Source: Methanobrevibacter sp. TMH8 (GTDB taxonomy: Archaea; Methanobacteriota; Methanobacteria; Methanobacteriales; Methanobacteriaceae). Taken from it: 64,000 nucleotides of DNA. Location: the NCBI RefSeq assembly GCF_020148105.1, contig NZ_JAHLZE010000034.1, positions 62,001 to 126,000 of the forward strand. Reading direction: 5' to 3'. This document shows, piece by piece, positions 29,380-39,213 of the stretch. Position 1 is the stretch's first letter. Every line of letters starts with the position of its first letter. Under the pieces are notes generated by a model that was given only the letters and a program-made list of their open reading frames with translations, made no database searches and had not been told where the DNA came from. The translations under genes were made by a program, and so were the position numbers.

Positions 29380-30087
29380 TTATATTTTTATACTTTCATC
29401 TAATAATGAATTTTCTGCAGAATTTAGAATTTTACCATCTAAAACTTCAATCACTCTATCTGCTAATTTAGCTACATTCATGTCATGAGTAACCATTATT
29501 AATGTTACATTTTTTTCTTTGTGGAGTTTGTTTAATTGATCAAGGATTTTTTGGCTAGTTCTAGAATCTAAAGATCCTGTTGGCTCATCTGCTAGGATTA
29601 TAGAAGGTTCGTTAGCTAAAGCTCTAGCAATAGCTACTCTCTGTCTTTCTCCACCAGATAATTTAGTTGGTCTATTTTTTGCTTTATCTTTTAGTCCTAC
29701 AATATCTAATAGCTCTAAAGCACGTTTTCTTCTTTCTTTTCCAGATAATTTACCTTCAAACATTGGTATTTCTACATTTTCCACCACTGAAATATTTGGA
29801 ATTAAATTATGAAGCTGAAATATAAATCCTATCTTTTTTGATCTAAATTCATCAAGCTTTTTATTTTTTGTCAAATCATATCCTGCAACATCTATTGTTC
29901 CATTATCTGCTATATCCAATGCACCAAGCATATTAAGCAATGTTGATTTTCCAGATCCTGATGGACCAATAATTGAAACAAATTCTCCTTCTTTTATCTC
30001 AAGATTTATCCCATTTAAAGCTTTTATATGTCCCTTTTCATAGCTTTTTTCTAAATTTTTTATTTCTACGATATTTTTCTCATCCAT
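29380..30087 (-). CDS. ABC transporter ATP-binding protein (MacB/LolD type)
   Basis: 235 residues with every nucleotide-binding motif: Walker A GPSGSGKST (about 40-48), Q-loop FQLHN, signature LSGGERQR (about 142-149), Walker B ILADEPTG and the H-loop VTHD. The sequence class is that of MacB/LolD-like systems, which couple ATP hydrolysis to a FtsX-fold permease and export peptides or lipids or act mechanically on envelope proteins. GGAGGTGAATTAA lies directly before the ATG. It starts 24 bases after the permease gene, clearly one operon. Cargo unknown. Confidence 0.92.
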   Translation of the reverse strand: MDEKNIVEIKNLEKSYEKGHIKALNGINLEIKEGEFVSIIGPSGSGKSTLLNMLGALDIADNGTIDVAGYDLTKNKKLDEFRSKKIGFIFQLHNLIPNISVVENVEIPMFEGKLSGKERRKRALELLDIVGLKDKAKNRPTKLSGGERQRVAIARALANEPSIILADEPTGSLDSRTSQKILDQLNKLHKEKNVTLIMVTHDMNVAKLADRVIEVLDGKILNSAENSLLDESIKI

Positions 30088-30111
30088 TTAATTCACCTCC
30101 AATTTTGTTTT

Positions 30112-31239
30112 TTATTCATATCTCAATGCTTCAGTTGGTGGGAGTCTGCTTGCTCTCCATGCTGGATATAGACCACCGACTAATCCTACTAAAATAGCTA
30201 CTCCAAATGCTTGTGCAAATGTAGTTATGGTGAAAACGGGTGTCATTCCTCCTAAAACTCCTAATGCTACTAATACTTCAACTCCAATTACTCCAATTAC
30301 TGAACCTACAATTCCAGAGGTTACTGTCAGTACAATTGATTCTCCAAGAATCATTCCAAGAATTCTTCTCCCTTTCCAACCTACTGCTTTTAATACACCA
30401 ATTTCTCTTGTTCTTTCATAAACAGACATTATCATAGTGTTTATTATTCCAATTCCTCCAATAATTATTGCTAAAAGAGAAATAGCAAATGATGCACTGT
30501 TTACCATATCTAAAGCATCAGCTATTGTTTCAATATCAGAGATAGAAGTTACAGTAGTAATATTGTTTCCATACTTATCTTCAATTGTTTTTGTAACTTG
30601 GTCTACATTAGCACCACTATCAACTTTAACATAAATCATACTTACATTACCTTCATCATCCATTAACTCTTGGACACTAGCTAATGGTGCATATGCTCCT
30701 TCATCTTGATTTGGATCACCAGTTTCGAAAATTCCAGTTATCTTATAATCTTCACCATTTAATTCTAAAGTATCATTTACAGTTTTATTTAATTTTTCTG
30801 CAGATATTTTACCTAATACTATTTCATCATTGTCGGCATTAAATATTTTACCTTTAGTAATTTTTAAGTCAGCAAAACCCGTATCATTAGAATTAATTCC
30901 TATTAATGTAAAATAAGGAGAGTCTGGAAGAGAGACCATTCCAATATAAACTCCTGCTGCATTTTTAACTCCACTAACATTATTTATAATAGAAACCCAA
31001 TCTTCACTAAAAGTAACTGTTCCAAAAGGATTAGTTGTAGATGCTGATTCGCCTTTTCCACTAATTGAAAAATCAGATCCTCCTGCGTGAAGTGTATCAT
31101 CCATTGTTGTAGTCAAACCTGCTGTGATAGCTCCAAGCACGACGATTGTAGCTATACCTATTCCAATTCCAATAATAGCAAGAAGAGCTCTGCTTTTATT
31201 TCGAAATGGATTTTTAAAAATTAATGATATAAATGACAT
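30112..31239 (-). CDS. MacB/FtsX-type ABC transporter permease
   Basis: 375 residues. An N-terminal transmembrane helix (ALLAIIGIGIGIATIVVLGAI) is followed by a ~200-residue extracytoplasmic MacB_PCD domain, then three C-terminal helices of the FtsX domain with the coupling segment YERTREIGVLKAVGWKGRRI. The C-terminal YPAWRASRLPPTEALRYE is the family hallmark. It pairs with the downstream ATPase. It is 59 bases downstream of a flippase gene on the same strand, so it may share that transcript. Confidence 0.9.
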   Translation of the reverse strand: MSFISLIFKNPFRNKSRALLAIIGIGIGIATIVVLGAITAGLTTTMDDTLHAGGSDFSISGKGESASTTNPFGTVTFSEDWVSIINNVSGVKNAAGVYIGMVSLPDSPYFTLIGINSNDTGFADLKITKGKIFNADNDEIVLGKISAEKLNKTVNDTLELNGEDYKITGIFETGDPNQDEGAYAPLASVQELMDDEGNVSMIYVKVDSGANVDQVTKTIEDKYGNNITTVTSISDIETIADALDMVNSASFAISLLAIIIGGIGIINTMIMSVYERTREIGVLKAVGWKGRRILGMILGESIVLTVTSGIVGSVIGVIGVEVLVALGVLGGMTPVFTITTFAQAFGVAILVGLVGGLYPAWRASRLPPTEALRYE

Positions 31240-31298
31240 AGCTATATATTTATGGATATTATCCTATTAAAATATTTGCTTATAAAATTATTATAAGA

Positions 31299-32729
31299 TT
31301 ATTTTCTCCCTATAATTTCTTTTAAAATAGCTGCATCAGTTGAATCTAGAGATTTTGTCAAAATTAATCCTATAATATAAATAATAATAGCTACTGGGAT
31401 AGCTATCAATAAATTTAAATGAGTAAATAGTAAAATTATAGTTAAAATTAATCCAGAAATTGAAATTTTAATTATATCGTAAATCAATGACATATCTGGT
31501 TTGAATCTACCTCTTGTTATAATATAATTCATTAATATACAGATTATTATTCCAGTAATAACTGTAGCTATACTAGCTCCTATATAACTTAAATAATAAA
31601 TTAAAACAAAGTTAAATAATACATTGATTAAACAAGCAATACCATTAATTTTAGTCACTGCAACTTCATTATTAGATGAATTTAAAAGATTTGTTGAAGC
31701 TCCATTTATCATAACAAAAAGTACATTCCAAATAAGAATTCGTAAAACATCTCCTGCTAAAATGTAGTCATTACCAAAAATTAATGTTGCTACATCAGAT
31801 GAGTATATTGTTATTCCAATTGCAATTGGTAACATCATGATTAATAAATATTTTACTGATTTTTCATAGGAAATTTTTAAAAGATTTTCAGAATTTTTGT
31901 AGAACTTTGACATTAAAGGAAAAACAACAAAATTATAAACTGTATAAAGAGTTATAAAAACATTGATAACTTTATAGGCTGAGCTATAAATTCCTACTGC
32001 AACATTCCCTATCATAAATGAAAGCATTACAGTATCAATCATAAAGTATATTGTAGTAAATACAGTTGTTATACCAAAAGGAATCGCGGTTTTTACAGAA
32101 TTCTTCCAAAAATTAAAATCAAACTGAAGTTTAGGAACTATTATTTTTGTTCGAATCTTTGAATATAAATAATTTAGTGTAAATAAACTCCCAATCATAT
32201 ATGTCAAAGCAACAAAAGCTAATCCAAGATTGAAATAAATTAATAATAATGTTCCAATTAAAACTAGGGAACTATTCAATATTATTCCAATAGCTTGGAA
32301 TTTTAATTTACCATAAGCTTGAAATACTCCATTAAAAAGATTTCCAACATTTAAAAAGATCATATGCATTGTAAATATTAAGACTACTTCTATTGTTAAC
32401 AGAGTGGAGTCCATTATGAGTAATATTATAATGGTAATTATAAATGTAATTAAAGAGAAAAGACCTTTTAATGGAATTATATTTCCAATATATTTTTGGG
32501 GTAAATTTGGATACCTTGATAGGTCTCTAGTAGTATAAATATTAAGTCCAAGATCTGTGAATATACTCATAATAGTTGTAAAAGAAATAGCAAAATTCAT
32601 TGTTCCAAAATCAGAAACTCCTAAATATCTAGCTAATAAAACAATCCAAACAAAACCAAAAATACTAGTTATTATTTGGGAAATAAGTAACCAGCTAGTA
32701 TTTTTAAAAACTTCTTTTATTGAACTCAT
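31299..32729 (-). CDS. Polysaccharide/oligosaccharide flippase (Wzx/MATE-like)
   Basis: 476 residues with about 12-14 hydrophobic helices, starting SWLLISQIITSIFGFVWIVLLARYLG, the typical first-helix block of the polysaccharide biosynthesis (RfbX/Wzx) family. These proteins flip lipid-linked oligosaccharides across the membrane. It stands between an epimerase gene and an ABC exporter on the same strand, a setting that fits glycan or surface-polymer assembly. GTGAAAA precedes the ATG. Confidence 0.85.
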   Translation of the reverse strand: MSSIKEVFKNTSWLLISQIITSIFGFVWIVLLARYLGVSDFGTMNFAISFTTIMSIFTDLGLNIYTTRDLSRYPNLPQKYIGNIIPLKGLFSLITFIITIIILLIMDSTLLTIEVVLIFTMHMIFLNVGNLFNGVFQAYGKLKFQAIGIILNSSLVLIGTLLLIYFNLGLAFVALTYMIGSLFTLNYLYSKIRTKIIVPKLQFDFNFWKNSVKTAIPFGITTVFTTIYFMIDTVMLSFMIGNVAVGIYSSAYKVINVFITLYTVYNFVVFPLMSKFYKNSENLLKISYEKSVKYLLIMMLPIAIGITIYSSDVATLIFGNDYILAGDVLRILIWNVLFVMINGASTNLLNSSNNEVAVTKINGIACLINVLFNFVLIYYLSYIGASIATVITGIIICILMNYIITRGRFKPDMSLIYDIIKISISGLILTIILLFTHLNLLIAIPVAIIIYIIGLILTKSLDSTDAAILKEIIGRK

Positions 32730-33072
32730 TTTTTCACTTGATTTATTAGATATATGGGAATTAATGTCTTGATTTATTAATATATAATTAATTTAACTTA
32801 CTGATATTAATTTAATTACAATTATTATTTTAAGTATAATTATTATAATATTAGATTTTTATCATATATTAGAATAAGTAAATTAAAAGATAAAATTGAC
32901 TATAAAAACTACATATATACTATTATAATACATTTATAAACTATTAAAAATTATATAATATTTAAATTTATTAAAATTATTAAATATTAAAATATTATTA
33001 AAATTATTAATTATTAAAATTTATTAAATTAGAAAATTATTAAAAATTTCTCAATTTTTACAGGATTGGTCA
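32730..33072. other. AT-rich intergenic region
   Basis: 343 bases of AT-only repeats (TTATTAAAATTATTAAATATTAAAA-like, about 32930-33060). No open frame with a ribosome binding site and no convincing structure. Confidence 0.4.
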
Positions 33073-34014
33073 TTATTTATTGTTTTTAAACCAATTAACT
33101 GTACTTTCTAGCTGTTTTTTGAAATCAGAAGAATCAATATTAAATTTAATATTTTTCATATTTTCAACGTCAGCTAAAGAATGTTTTATGTCTCCAAAAC
33201 GTTTTTCTTCATATATTGGGGTTAATTCAGATTTTAAAATATTTTTAACAGTTTCATAAAGCTGATTTATTGTCATGGATTCTCCAGAAGCTATATTTAT
33301 AATTCCATTGTAATCACTTTTTGCAGCTAAAATATTGGATTTTACAATATCTTTAACATAAATAAAGTCTCTACTTTGTTCACCATCTCCATAAATAATG
33401 GGTTGTTTTCCATTAATAATAGAATGAATAAAGTTAGGAATCACGGCTGCATATTGAGAATTTACGTCTTGTCGAGGTCCAAAAACATTAAAATATCTAA
33501 GAGAGATACTAGATAATCCAAAACTCTCCCAAAAGGATTGACAATATAATTCACAAGAAGCTTTTGATGCAGCATAAGGAGAAGTAGGCATAAGAGGTTC
33601 AGTTTCTTTGAGAGGAATATTTGGATTTTCTCCATAAACAGCAGATGATGATGAAAAAATAACTTTTAATACTTTAGCATCTTTAGCTGCAGTAAGTAAC
33701 TTAACAGTTGCATCAACATTATTTTTATTAGAAGTAATTGGATCTTCAACACTTTTTGGAACACTTGCAAGGGCAGCTAAATGAAATATATAATCAACAT
33801 CTTCTAAAATTAATTTTAAATCAGATGTTTCCATATTATTTAGATCATTAATTATTAAATTAAGATTTTTATGATTGGGATTAGGTAAATTTTCTATTTT
33901 CCCAGATGTTTCATTATCAATTATTGTGATTTTATTATTATCTAATAGTTCTTCCACAATATGAGATCCAATAAATCCTAATCCTCCTGTAACAACAATA
34001 TTTTTATTTTTCAT
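33073..34014 (-). CDS. NAD-dependent sugar-nucleotide epimerase/dehydratase
   Basis: 313 residues of the extended short-chain dehydrogenase family. The NAD-binding TGGLGFIGSHI loop is at residue 10, the catalytic Ser region FSSSSAVYGENP near 122 and the YAASKASCELY Tyr-x-x-x-Lys dyad near 147. RYFNVFGPRQD follows. It is closest to UDP-glucose 4-epimerase-like enzymes, but the exact sugar cannot be set from sequence. AATAGGTAATCTA precedes the ATG. It is the first gene of a minus-strand run with the flippase. Confidence 0.87.
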   Translation of the reverse strand: MKNKNIVVTGGLGFIGSHIVEELLDNNKITIIDNETSGKIENLPNPNHKNLNLIINDLNNMETSDLKLILEDVDYIFHLAALASVPKSVEDPITSNKNNVDATVKLLTAAKDAKVLKVIFSSSSAVYGENPNIPLKETEPLMPTSPYAASKASCELYCQSFWESFGLSSISLRYFNVFGPRQDVNSQYAAVIPNFIHSIINGKQPIIYGDGEQSRDFIYVKDIVKSNILAAKSDYNGIINIASGESMTINQLYETVKNILKSELTPIYEEKRFGDIKHSLADVENMKNIKFNIDSSDFKKQLESTVNWFKNNK

Positions 34015-34592
34015 TAGATTACCTATTAGTGTCTATTTTATTAAATATTAAATTAATTAAGTTATTATTGAATATAAAGTTATTATCGAATATAATTATT
34101 GAATATATGCTATTATTGAATATATTTTATTATTGAATAATGTCTTATTATTGACTAATTGTTATTTTATTAATTATTATTTTATTATATAATATTTTAT
34201 TATTTATTTTTTTTGTTATTACATAATCCTTTATTTATCAATATTTTTATTTGATGTTCTTTATTTTTCTTATGATGTATATTATTCTTCTTTATTTATT
34301 AATATTCTTTAACTACCTGTTTTTTTATTTATTAAATTTTTTGTATTATGAAATATTATTATATTGATGAAATTAAGTTATAATTGTTATAATTTAATTA
34401 TTCAAAGTAATTTAATATAATTATTCTTATTATTCTTACTTTATATTTTTAATAAACTTATTGATATTTTTATTATTAGAAGTTTGTTGAAATTAACTTT
34501 GTTTATTGTATAGGATAATATTTTTATTTATAATGGTTTTGCCTAGCTTTAAGTAACAACATTTATATATGGTGTAGTTCTTACATTTTATC
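34015..34592. repeat. Intergenic region with ~16-18-base imperfect tandem repeat
   Basis: A 578-base gap between the epimerase gene and the eha operon. At about 34061-34157 there are six imperfect copies of GTTATTATTGAATATA. The remainder is T-rich low-complexity sequence. The eha promoter lies at its right end (separate entry). No gene found. Confidence 0.6.
34562..34592 (+). promoter_or_regulatory. eha operon promoter, predicted near-leaderless
   Basis: TTTATATA (34562-34569) is a consensus archaeal TATA box centred about 27 bases before the ehaA ATG. Transcription should start within one to three bases of the start codon. No ribosome binding site is present upstream of ehaA, in agreement. 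Confidence 0.6.
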
Positions 34593-34961
34593 ATGATTCT
34601 TCATGCTAATGAAACATACTTAATACTAAGTTACTTAGTTGCAGCAATTGTTTCTATAGTTATTGCTTTAGGATTAGGTTTGCCTGCACTTCCAAAAAAA
34701 CCTATTAGATTTTCCTTTGATAAAAGTGCAATATTTCCAACTCCTATTTTTGCTATAGGATTTTTAGCTATATGTTTTTCTGTAAATTTCTTTTGGATTT
34801 ATAATGGATTAGCTTTAGCTGTATTTTGGGGTATTATTTCTGCTTTATTTGTTAAATTTGCCTTTGACATTGTATTCCCAAAACCACCTGAAGAAGTTAA
34901 TGATAATGATTCTAATAATTCTCTTGAAGAGTCTGAATCCAAAGCCAAGGAGATTAGCTAA
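34593..34961 (+). CDS. ehaA: Energy-converting hydrogenase A subunit A
   Basis: 122 residues with three predicted transmembrane helices and a hydrophilic, acidic, Asn/Ser-rich C-terminus (about 98-122). First of 20 consecutive genes whose sizes and order match the eha operon of Methanobacteriales; the DUF1959 subunit and the two polyferredoxins further on decide Eha over Ehb. Eha is a membrane [NiFe] hydrogenase that uses an ion gradient to drive ferredoxin reduction with H2, replenishing the methanogenesis cycle. EhaA is one of its small integral membrane subunits without a defined individual role. ehaB starts directly after its stop codon. Confidence 0.88.
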   Translation: MILHANETYLILSYLVAAIVSIVIALGLGLPALPKKPIRFSFDKSAIFPTPIFAIGFLAICFSVNFFWIYNGLALAVFWGIISALFVKFAFDIVFPKPPEEVNDNDSNNSLEESESKAKEIS

Positions 34962-35462
34962 ATGAATGAAATATTAGGAATTATTATTGCTGCTATAATA
35001 ACTTGGCTAAATTTTGTTCTTCTTGATACATACCTTGGTTTACCTGAATCACCAGGTGTTAAAGGTGCTGATAATGTTGGTCGAGATATTCAAAAAAGAG
35101 GGGGAGATCTAGCTGGGGGATTTTTCCAAGGTAATATCCTTTGTTCTCCAGATGCATCTGCAGGAACTCTTCTTGCTTCAATTGGTATGATGCTAATTGG
35201 AATAGAAGGTGGAATTATAGCTGCTTTCTTTGTATATATTGGAAATCGTTTATGTGCAGATCCTGGATATGCTGGAACTATTGGTGCAATTACTATTACT
35301 ATTATTATATCTCTTGCATCTTTCATTGGTTTAACTCCTGTAATGTTTGTTGTTGGTATGGTAATAGCTATAACTACTATTCAAGGTTTATATCATCCAA
35401 GTTCTTCTAAACTAATTGGTAAAATTGCTAAAGCAATGGGGAGATACACTAAATTAGAATAA
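34962..35462 (+). CDS. ehaB: Energy-converting hydrogenase A subunit B
   Basis: 166 residues, mostly hydrophobic with about four helices and a conserved-looking polar loop ([20 protein letters not shown], residues ~43-62). A second loop has [11 protein letters not shown]. Its ATG follows the ehaA stop codon with no gap, and the ribosome binding site AAGGAG lies inside the end of ehaA, so the two are translationally coupled. It is assigned by position and size as the integral membrane EhaB. A gap of about 250 AT-rich bases follows before ehaC. Confidence 0.86.
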   Translation: MNEILGIIIAAIITWLNFVLLDTYLGLPESPGVKGADNVGRDIQKRGGDLAGGFFQGNILCSPDASAGTLLASIGMMLIGIEGGIIAAFFVYIGNRLCADPGYAGTIGAITITIIISLASFIGLTPVMFVVGMVIAITTIQGLYHPSSSKLIGKIAKAMGRYTKLE

Positions 35463-35715
35463 TTAAATAAATTTTATTTATTAAATATTAATTTCAATTT
35501 AATATCTATTATTTTAATTAGTTTTAATATCTAAATTTAATTTCAAATTTAAAATATAAAAAATCATAAATTAATATTAATATTATTATATAATATATTA
35601 TTACAATTATAAAAATATTATAATATTAATAAAATATTATAAAAAATTATTATAAAATATAAAAATAATTATTATAAAATTATTTACATTAATAACATTA
35701 AACTGAGTTGTGAAT

Positions 35716-35967
35716 ATGATAGAAGAGATTATTGGAATAATTATAATCATAATGGCTATAAGGGCTCTTTTAGCTAAAGATAGGGCTGAAAGAATGCTAT
35801 ACATTAATGTTATTGATTTTGCTGTTTCAGCACTTATTGGATTATTTGTTAATAGTCCATTTGGTCTTATAATTGCTGTTACATTCTTTATAACTTCTAC
35901 TTTAGGTTCTAATGCTATTGCTTACACATTAAATAGATTAGAAAATGAAATAGTCCTTAATGAATAA
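35716..35967 (+). CDS. ehaC: Energy-converting hydrogenase A subunit C
   Basis: 83 residues with three hydrophobic helices; short cytoplasmic ends (AKDRAERML, NRLENEIVLNE). I use the ATG preceded by GAGTTGTGA; a GTG two codons upstream overlaps that site. It has the size of small MrpF/MnhF-like subunits (compare DUF2109-type EhaC proteins). The preceding 250 bases are unusually long for the inside of this operon and are AT-only, so an internal promoter is possible. Confidence 0.84.
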   Translation: MIEEIIGIIIIIMAIRALLAKDRAERMLYINVIDFAVSALIGLFVNSPFGLIIAVTFFITSTLGSNAIAYTLNRLENEIVLNE

Positions 35968-36114
35968 TTTGGAGTGAATCGTAAGATAATGGAACAAATT
36001 TAAAATATAGGTCTTTATATTATAAATTTAATAATTATAAATCATATTTATTAAATCATATTTGTATTATAAATAAATTCTATATTTATTACTGTTCTAA
36101 AATTGGTGAATTTA

Positions 36115-36402
36115 ATGAATCCTTTAGACTTTCTTAATATAACTACTGTTTCAATAGTTCTAATGATTATTGGTGCTTTAGGTATTATTTGGCTTGTTAA
36201 ACCTCTTGACAAACTCATAATGTTTGCAGTTATGGAAGCTGGATTTCTATTAGCTGTTGTTTCATTTAGATACTTAGATGTAGCTTTGGTCATTGCTTTA
36301 TTTGGACCAATTTCAACTGTTGTATTCCTTTTATCTATGATTAAAATTAGTGAAATTAGGCATAGAAATAAAAACAACCAAGAAGGTGATGTATTTGATT
36401 GA
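36115..36402 (+). CDS. ehaD: Energy-converting hydrogenase A subunit D
   Basis: 95 residues with two or three helices and a charged C-terminus ([14 protein letters not shown]). The ATG is set by GGTGA five bases upstream. The sequence resembles the MnhB/MnhG-like antiporter-derived subunits of group 4 hydrogenases (DUF2108-type). Its last eight bases overlap the start of ehaE in another frame, giving coupled translation. Confidence 0.84.
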   Translation: MNPLDFLNITTVSIVLMIIGALGIIWLVKPLDKLIMFAVMEAGFLLAVVSFRYLDVALVIALFGPISTVVFLLSMIKISEIRHRNKNNQEGDVFD

Positions 36403-36655
36403 AATTCAAATGTTATTTTATGCTGGTTGTATTTTAGCTATAATTGGAACTATAGCTACTGTAGCTGGTCCTGGTGTTAAAGATCCTATTGTTCGAACTT
36501 TTAATACTGAAATAGCTGCAGTTGGAGTTTCATTAATATTTCTTGTTTATAATCATACTTTAGCAGTTATGACATTTGTAGCAGCTACTGCTGTTATTAC
36601 TTTAATTTTGCTTAGGGCTATAACTAGACTTGAAGAAATGGGGGCAGATGTATGA
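36395..36655 (+). CDS. ehaE: Energy-converting hydrogenase A subunit E
   Basis: 86 residues from a TTG start ([18 protein letters not shown]), chosen because GGTGAT lies four bases before it, inside ehaD. ATG codons upstream would sit on or ahead of the binding site. Three hydrophobic helices and an ARSTA-free short tail; NuoK/MnhC-like in size and hydrophobicity. It overlaps ehaF by an ATGA junction. Confidence 0.82.
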   Translation: MIEIQMLFYAGCILAIIGTIATVAGPGVKDPIVRTFNTEIAAVGVSLIFLVYNHTLAVMTFVAATAVITLILLRAITRLEEMGADV

Positions 36656-37233
36656 GTAGAATCGGAAGATTATGGAATGCATTAGCTAACCCTGATAGAA
36701 TTCCAAAATTATTTGCATTAATTCTTGGAATAGTTCTTCTAGTTGGTTTTTTAGTTCCTTTAGGTTTAAATGTAGATCAAATATATCCAAGACCTGCTCC
36801 TCAAGAACAAATGGATGCAGGATTAGCTATTGCTCCATATGATAGAGGGGGAGTAGTTTTAGAAGAACCTGGAATTACAAAAGCTCAATATCCTGAAAAT
36901 TCAAAAGCTTTAGGATGGATTAATTCTTATATGTCTCCACAAGCAATTTTAGTAAAATCTTTTTCCCCATATTTTGGAACTTCGATTTATTCTTCTCCAG
37001 GTGGACTTATTGATGAAATTCTCTATTACACTAGAGGATTTGATACAGTTTTAGAATCTACAATATTAATGATGTCTTTTATTATAGCTTCATGGCTTGG
37101 TATTAACTTTACTATGAATAGAAGAAAGCATGAAAAGGATGAAAATTCAAAAAAGGCTGAAAATTCTAATGATTCTATCAATAGTAGTTCTAATGATTCT
37201 GTTAGTTCTAATCTGAATAAGGAGGGTAAATAA
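36652..37233 (+). CDS. ehaF: Energy-converting hydrogenase A subunit F
   Basis: 193 residues. An N-terminal helix ([20 protein letters not shown]) is followed by a ~95-residue mostly extracytoplasmic segment with [14 protein letters not shown], then a second helix near residue 150 and an Asn/Ser-rich hydrophilic tail (about 163-193). This two-helix plan fits the EhaF (DUF2106-type) family. The Asn/Ser tail is another example of low-complexity expansion. Its start overlaps the stop of ehaE by four bases; GGAGGGTAAATA at its end serves ehaG. Confidence 0.84.
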   Translation: MSRIGRLWNALANPDRIPKLFALILGIVLLVGFLVPLGLNVDQIYPRPAPQEQMDAGLAIAPYDRGGVVLEEPGITKAQYPENSKALGWINSYMSPQAILVKSFSPYFGTSIYSSPGGLIDEILYYTRGFDTVLESTILMMSFIIASWLGINFTMNRRKHEKDENSKKAENSNDSINSSSNDSVSSNLNKEGK

Positions 37234-37234
37234 T

Positions 37235-37939
37235 ATGGTAGTTTTGGTTCCAGATGTTGTTCCAGCTATCACTGCATCTTTATACAATCCTGCAATTTAT
37301 GTATCTATTATTGTAGCTTTCATTGGCTTAACTGGTCTTGCAATTCAAAAAAAGGATATTCATGTTCTTATTTTAACTGATATTGCAGGTTTGGCAATGT
37401 TAATTATAGTTGCAGCTGTTGGAACTGATTTGGCTGAAGCATTGATTCTTCCTGGTTTAGTTGTAGAATTAGCTGAGATTATGGCAATTTCTGAGATTTT
37501 AATATCTAAGGAAATGAGGAAAATAGAAAATATGCCTCCTTCTGATAGAGCTAATTATCAAAAACCATCAGTTTTACCTATACCTATGGTTTTAGATATG
37601 GAGATTATGACTACTGCTCCTACATTTATTGCACTTGTAATGGTATTGTATGGTGCATTTTTAACTGGTTTTACTGGTGGTGCTGTAGCTGGTGGAGGAA
37701 TATTATTCTATATACTTTCTAGAAAAGCAAGAGGTCTTCCAATCGCTGTTATTGATGGTATAGGTGGAATATCTGGGATAGCATGGTGTTTATGGATAAT
37801 TGGATTTGTTTTATTCTTTATTGCACCACAATTTTGGCTTCTTGGTTTATTCATGGCTGCTTGTGGATTAGTTCTAAAAGTTGCTTCAAAGTTAGGTTTA
37901 ATTGGAGCAATGATGAGAGAGGAATATAGAAGAGAATAA
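37235..37939 (+). CDS. ehaG: Energy-converting hydrogenase A subunit G
   Basis: 234 residues with about six helices. The segment [34 protein letters not shown]-like (residues ~50-85) and a middle loop [15 protein letters not shown] are typical of EhaG (DUF2105-type) proteins. GGAGGGTAAATA gives a strong ribosome binding site and it starts one base after ehaF. A role in the membrane arm is assumed from the complex. Confidence 0.85.
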   Translation: MVVLVPDVVPAITASLYNPAIYVSIIVAFIGLTGLAIQKKDIHVLILTDIAGLAMLIIVAAVGTDLAEALILPGLVVELAEIMAISEILISKEMRKIENMPPSDRANYQKPSVLPIPMVLDMEIMTTAPTFIALVMVLYGAFLTGFTGGAVAGGGILFYILSRKARGLPIAVIDGIGGISGIAWCLWIIGFVLFFIAPQFWLLGLFMAACGLVLKVASKLGLIGAMMREEYRRE

Positions 37940-38058
37940 TAAAAAGGATAATATAAAATTAATATAAAGTAAAATTAATATAAACTCAATAAATATAAAT
38001 TAATAAGATAAAAATTTACAATTAATATTATTTAATAATTAAAATAAAGAGGATTAAA

Positions 38059-38730
38059 ATGGATATTACATCATTAGGTGGCAATTTACTTGGAACAATA
38101 CCTTTAGGAGATATTGTATTGTATTTAACCCCATTCCACTTATTCATGTTTGTAGTTGTCTTAATTTTCACAGTATTGATAGCTATTAGTCGCACTGAAA
38201 CTCAAGTTGAAGCACTTTTTGGAAGTTTAAAAGAAAATAAAGTTTCAGTAGGATTAGAAGAATTTAAGATTCGAAGATTTTTGGCTATTGTTTGTGGATT
38301 AGCTACTGCTGGAGCAATGATAACTGGTGATCTTTTTAACTTAACTCTATTCATTGCATTAATTGGTATAGTTAATGTAGGTATAGTTTCTGCAGTTAAA
38401 CAAATAGATGTTCTTGATGCAGCTTATCAATATGGGATAATAGCTATGCTTTCATCTCTTCCATTATTTGGTGGAGCAGCTATGATTCTTGCAGCTACTG
38501 GAAGCCTTAGTTTGCTTGTGATTGCAGGGTTGGCCCCAACTACTATGATGATATTTGGAGCAATATTATTGTTAATTGGAATAGCAGGTGAAACTGGTAT
38601 AGCTCCATTTTTCGCTACAAAAGCTGAGATGTTTAGGACTCCAGGATCTCCTTTCATATTAATCATTCACTTAAGCTCTTTAATGGTCATTATAAGAGCT
38701 ATTGAAGTATTATTATTGATAGTAACATAA
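38059..38730 (+). CDS. ehaH: Energy-converting hydrogenase A subunit H (short NuoL/M-like)
   Basis: 223 residues with six or seven helices. The segments [20 protein letters not shown] and [20 protein letters not shown] recall the conserved core of proton-pumping NuoL/M/N subunits, but the protein is only about half their length, as known for EhaH. It is the best candidate for the ion-translocating subunit. AAGAGGATTAAA precedes the ATG. It follows ehaG after 119 bases. Confidence 0.85.
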   Translation: MDITSLGGNLLGTIPLGDIVLYLTPFHLFMFVVVLIFTVLIAISRTETQVEALFGSLKENKVSVGLEEFKIRRFLAIVCGLATAGAMITGDLFNLTLFIALIGIVNVGIVSAVKQIDVLDAAYQYGIIAMLSSLPLFGGAAMILAATGSLSLLVIAGLAPTTMMIFGAILLLIGIAGETGIAPFFATKAEMFRTPGSPFILIIHLSSLMVIIRAIEVLLLIVT

Positions 38731-38898
38731 TTAAAAATAATTAAAATTTTATAAGATAAAATAAAGTAATTAAAAGTTTAAAAAGATTATATTAGATTAT
38801 ATTAATAGAATTAATTAATATGATTTGTAAAAATTTTAAGTTTTAAATTTTAAAAATTAAATAAATAAATTTTATAAAAAATTATAAAAGGTGTGAAA

Positions 38899-39114
38899 AT
38901 GAATAAATTGATGATAAGTAGCTATATCTTGTTAATAGTGTCTATATTATTGATATTATACGCTTTAATATTTAGTCCAGTTGATTGGATTGTATATGGA
39001 ATAGCTATTGTATTCATACCCGTATTTATACTTTCATTAGGTTTAATAACTATGGCAAAAGCTAATAAAGATGAAGAGGAGGAAAGAAGAGAAGAACCAT
39101 TTATTGGATATTAA
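38899..39114 (+). CDS. ehaI: Energy-converting hydrogenase A subunit I
   Basis: 71 residues with two transmembrane helices and a strongly charged C-terminus (KDEEEERREEP). The ATG follows AAAAGGTGTGAAA; a GTG two codons earlier lies in that site. It is placed by order and size as the small EhaI subunit. Confidence 0.82.
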   Translation: MNKLMISSYILLIVSILLILYALIFSPVDWIVYGIAIVFIPVFILSLGLITMAKANKDEEEERREEPFIGY

Positions 39115-39213
39115 GTCTCTATGAATATTTGATTCTATAAATATATTTGATATATATTTGATAATTAATGTATGATATATTGAATGTAAAATATATGAAT
39201 AAAATAATAGAGA

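Noticed and set aside
35141-35410. 89-codon Cys/Tyr/Trp-rich frame inside ehaB
   Set aside because: Out-of-frame reading of ehaB; odd composition arises from TAT/TGT/TGG triplets in the shifted frame.
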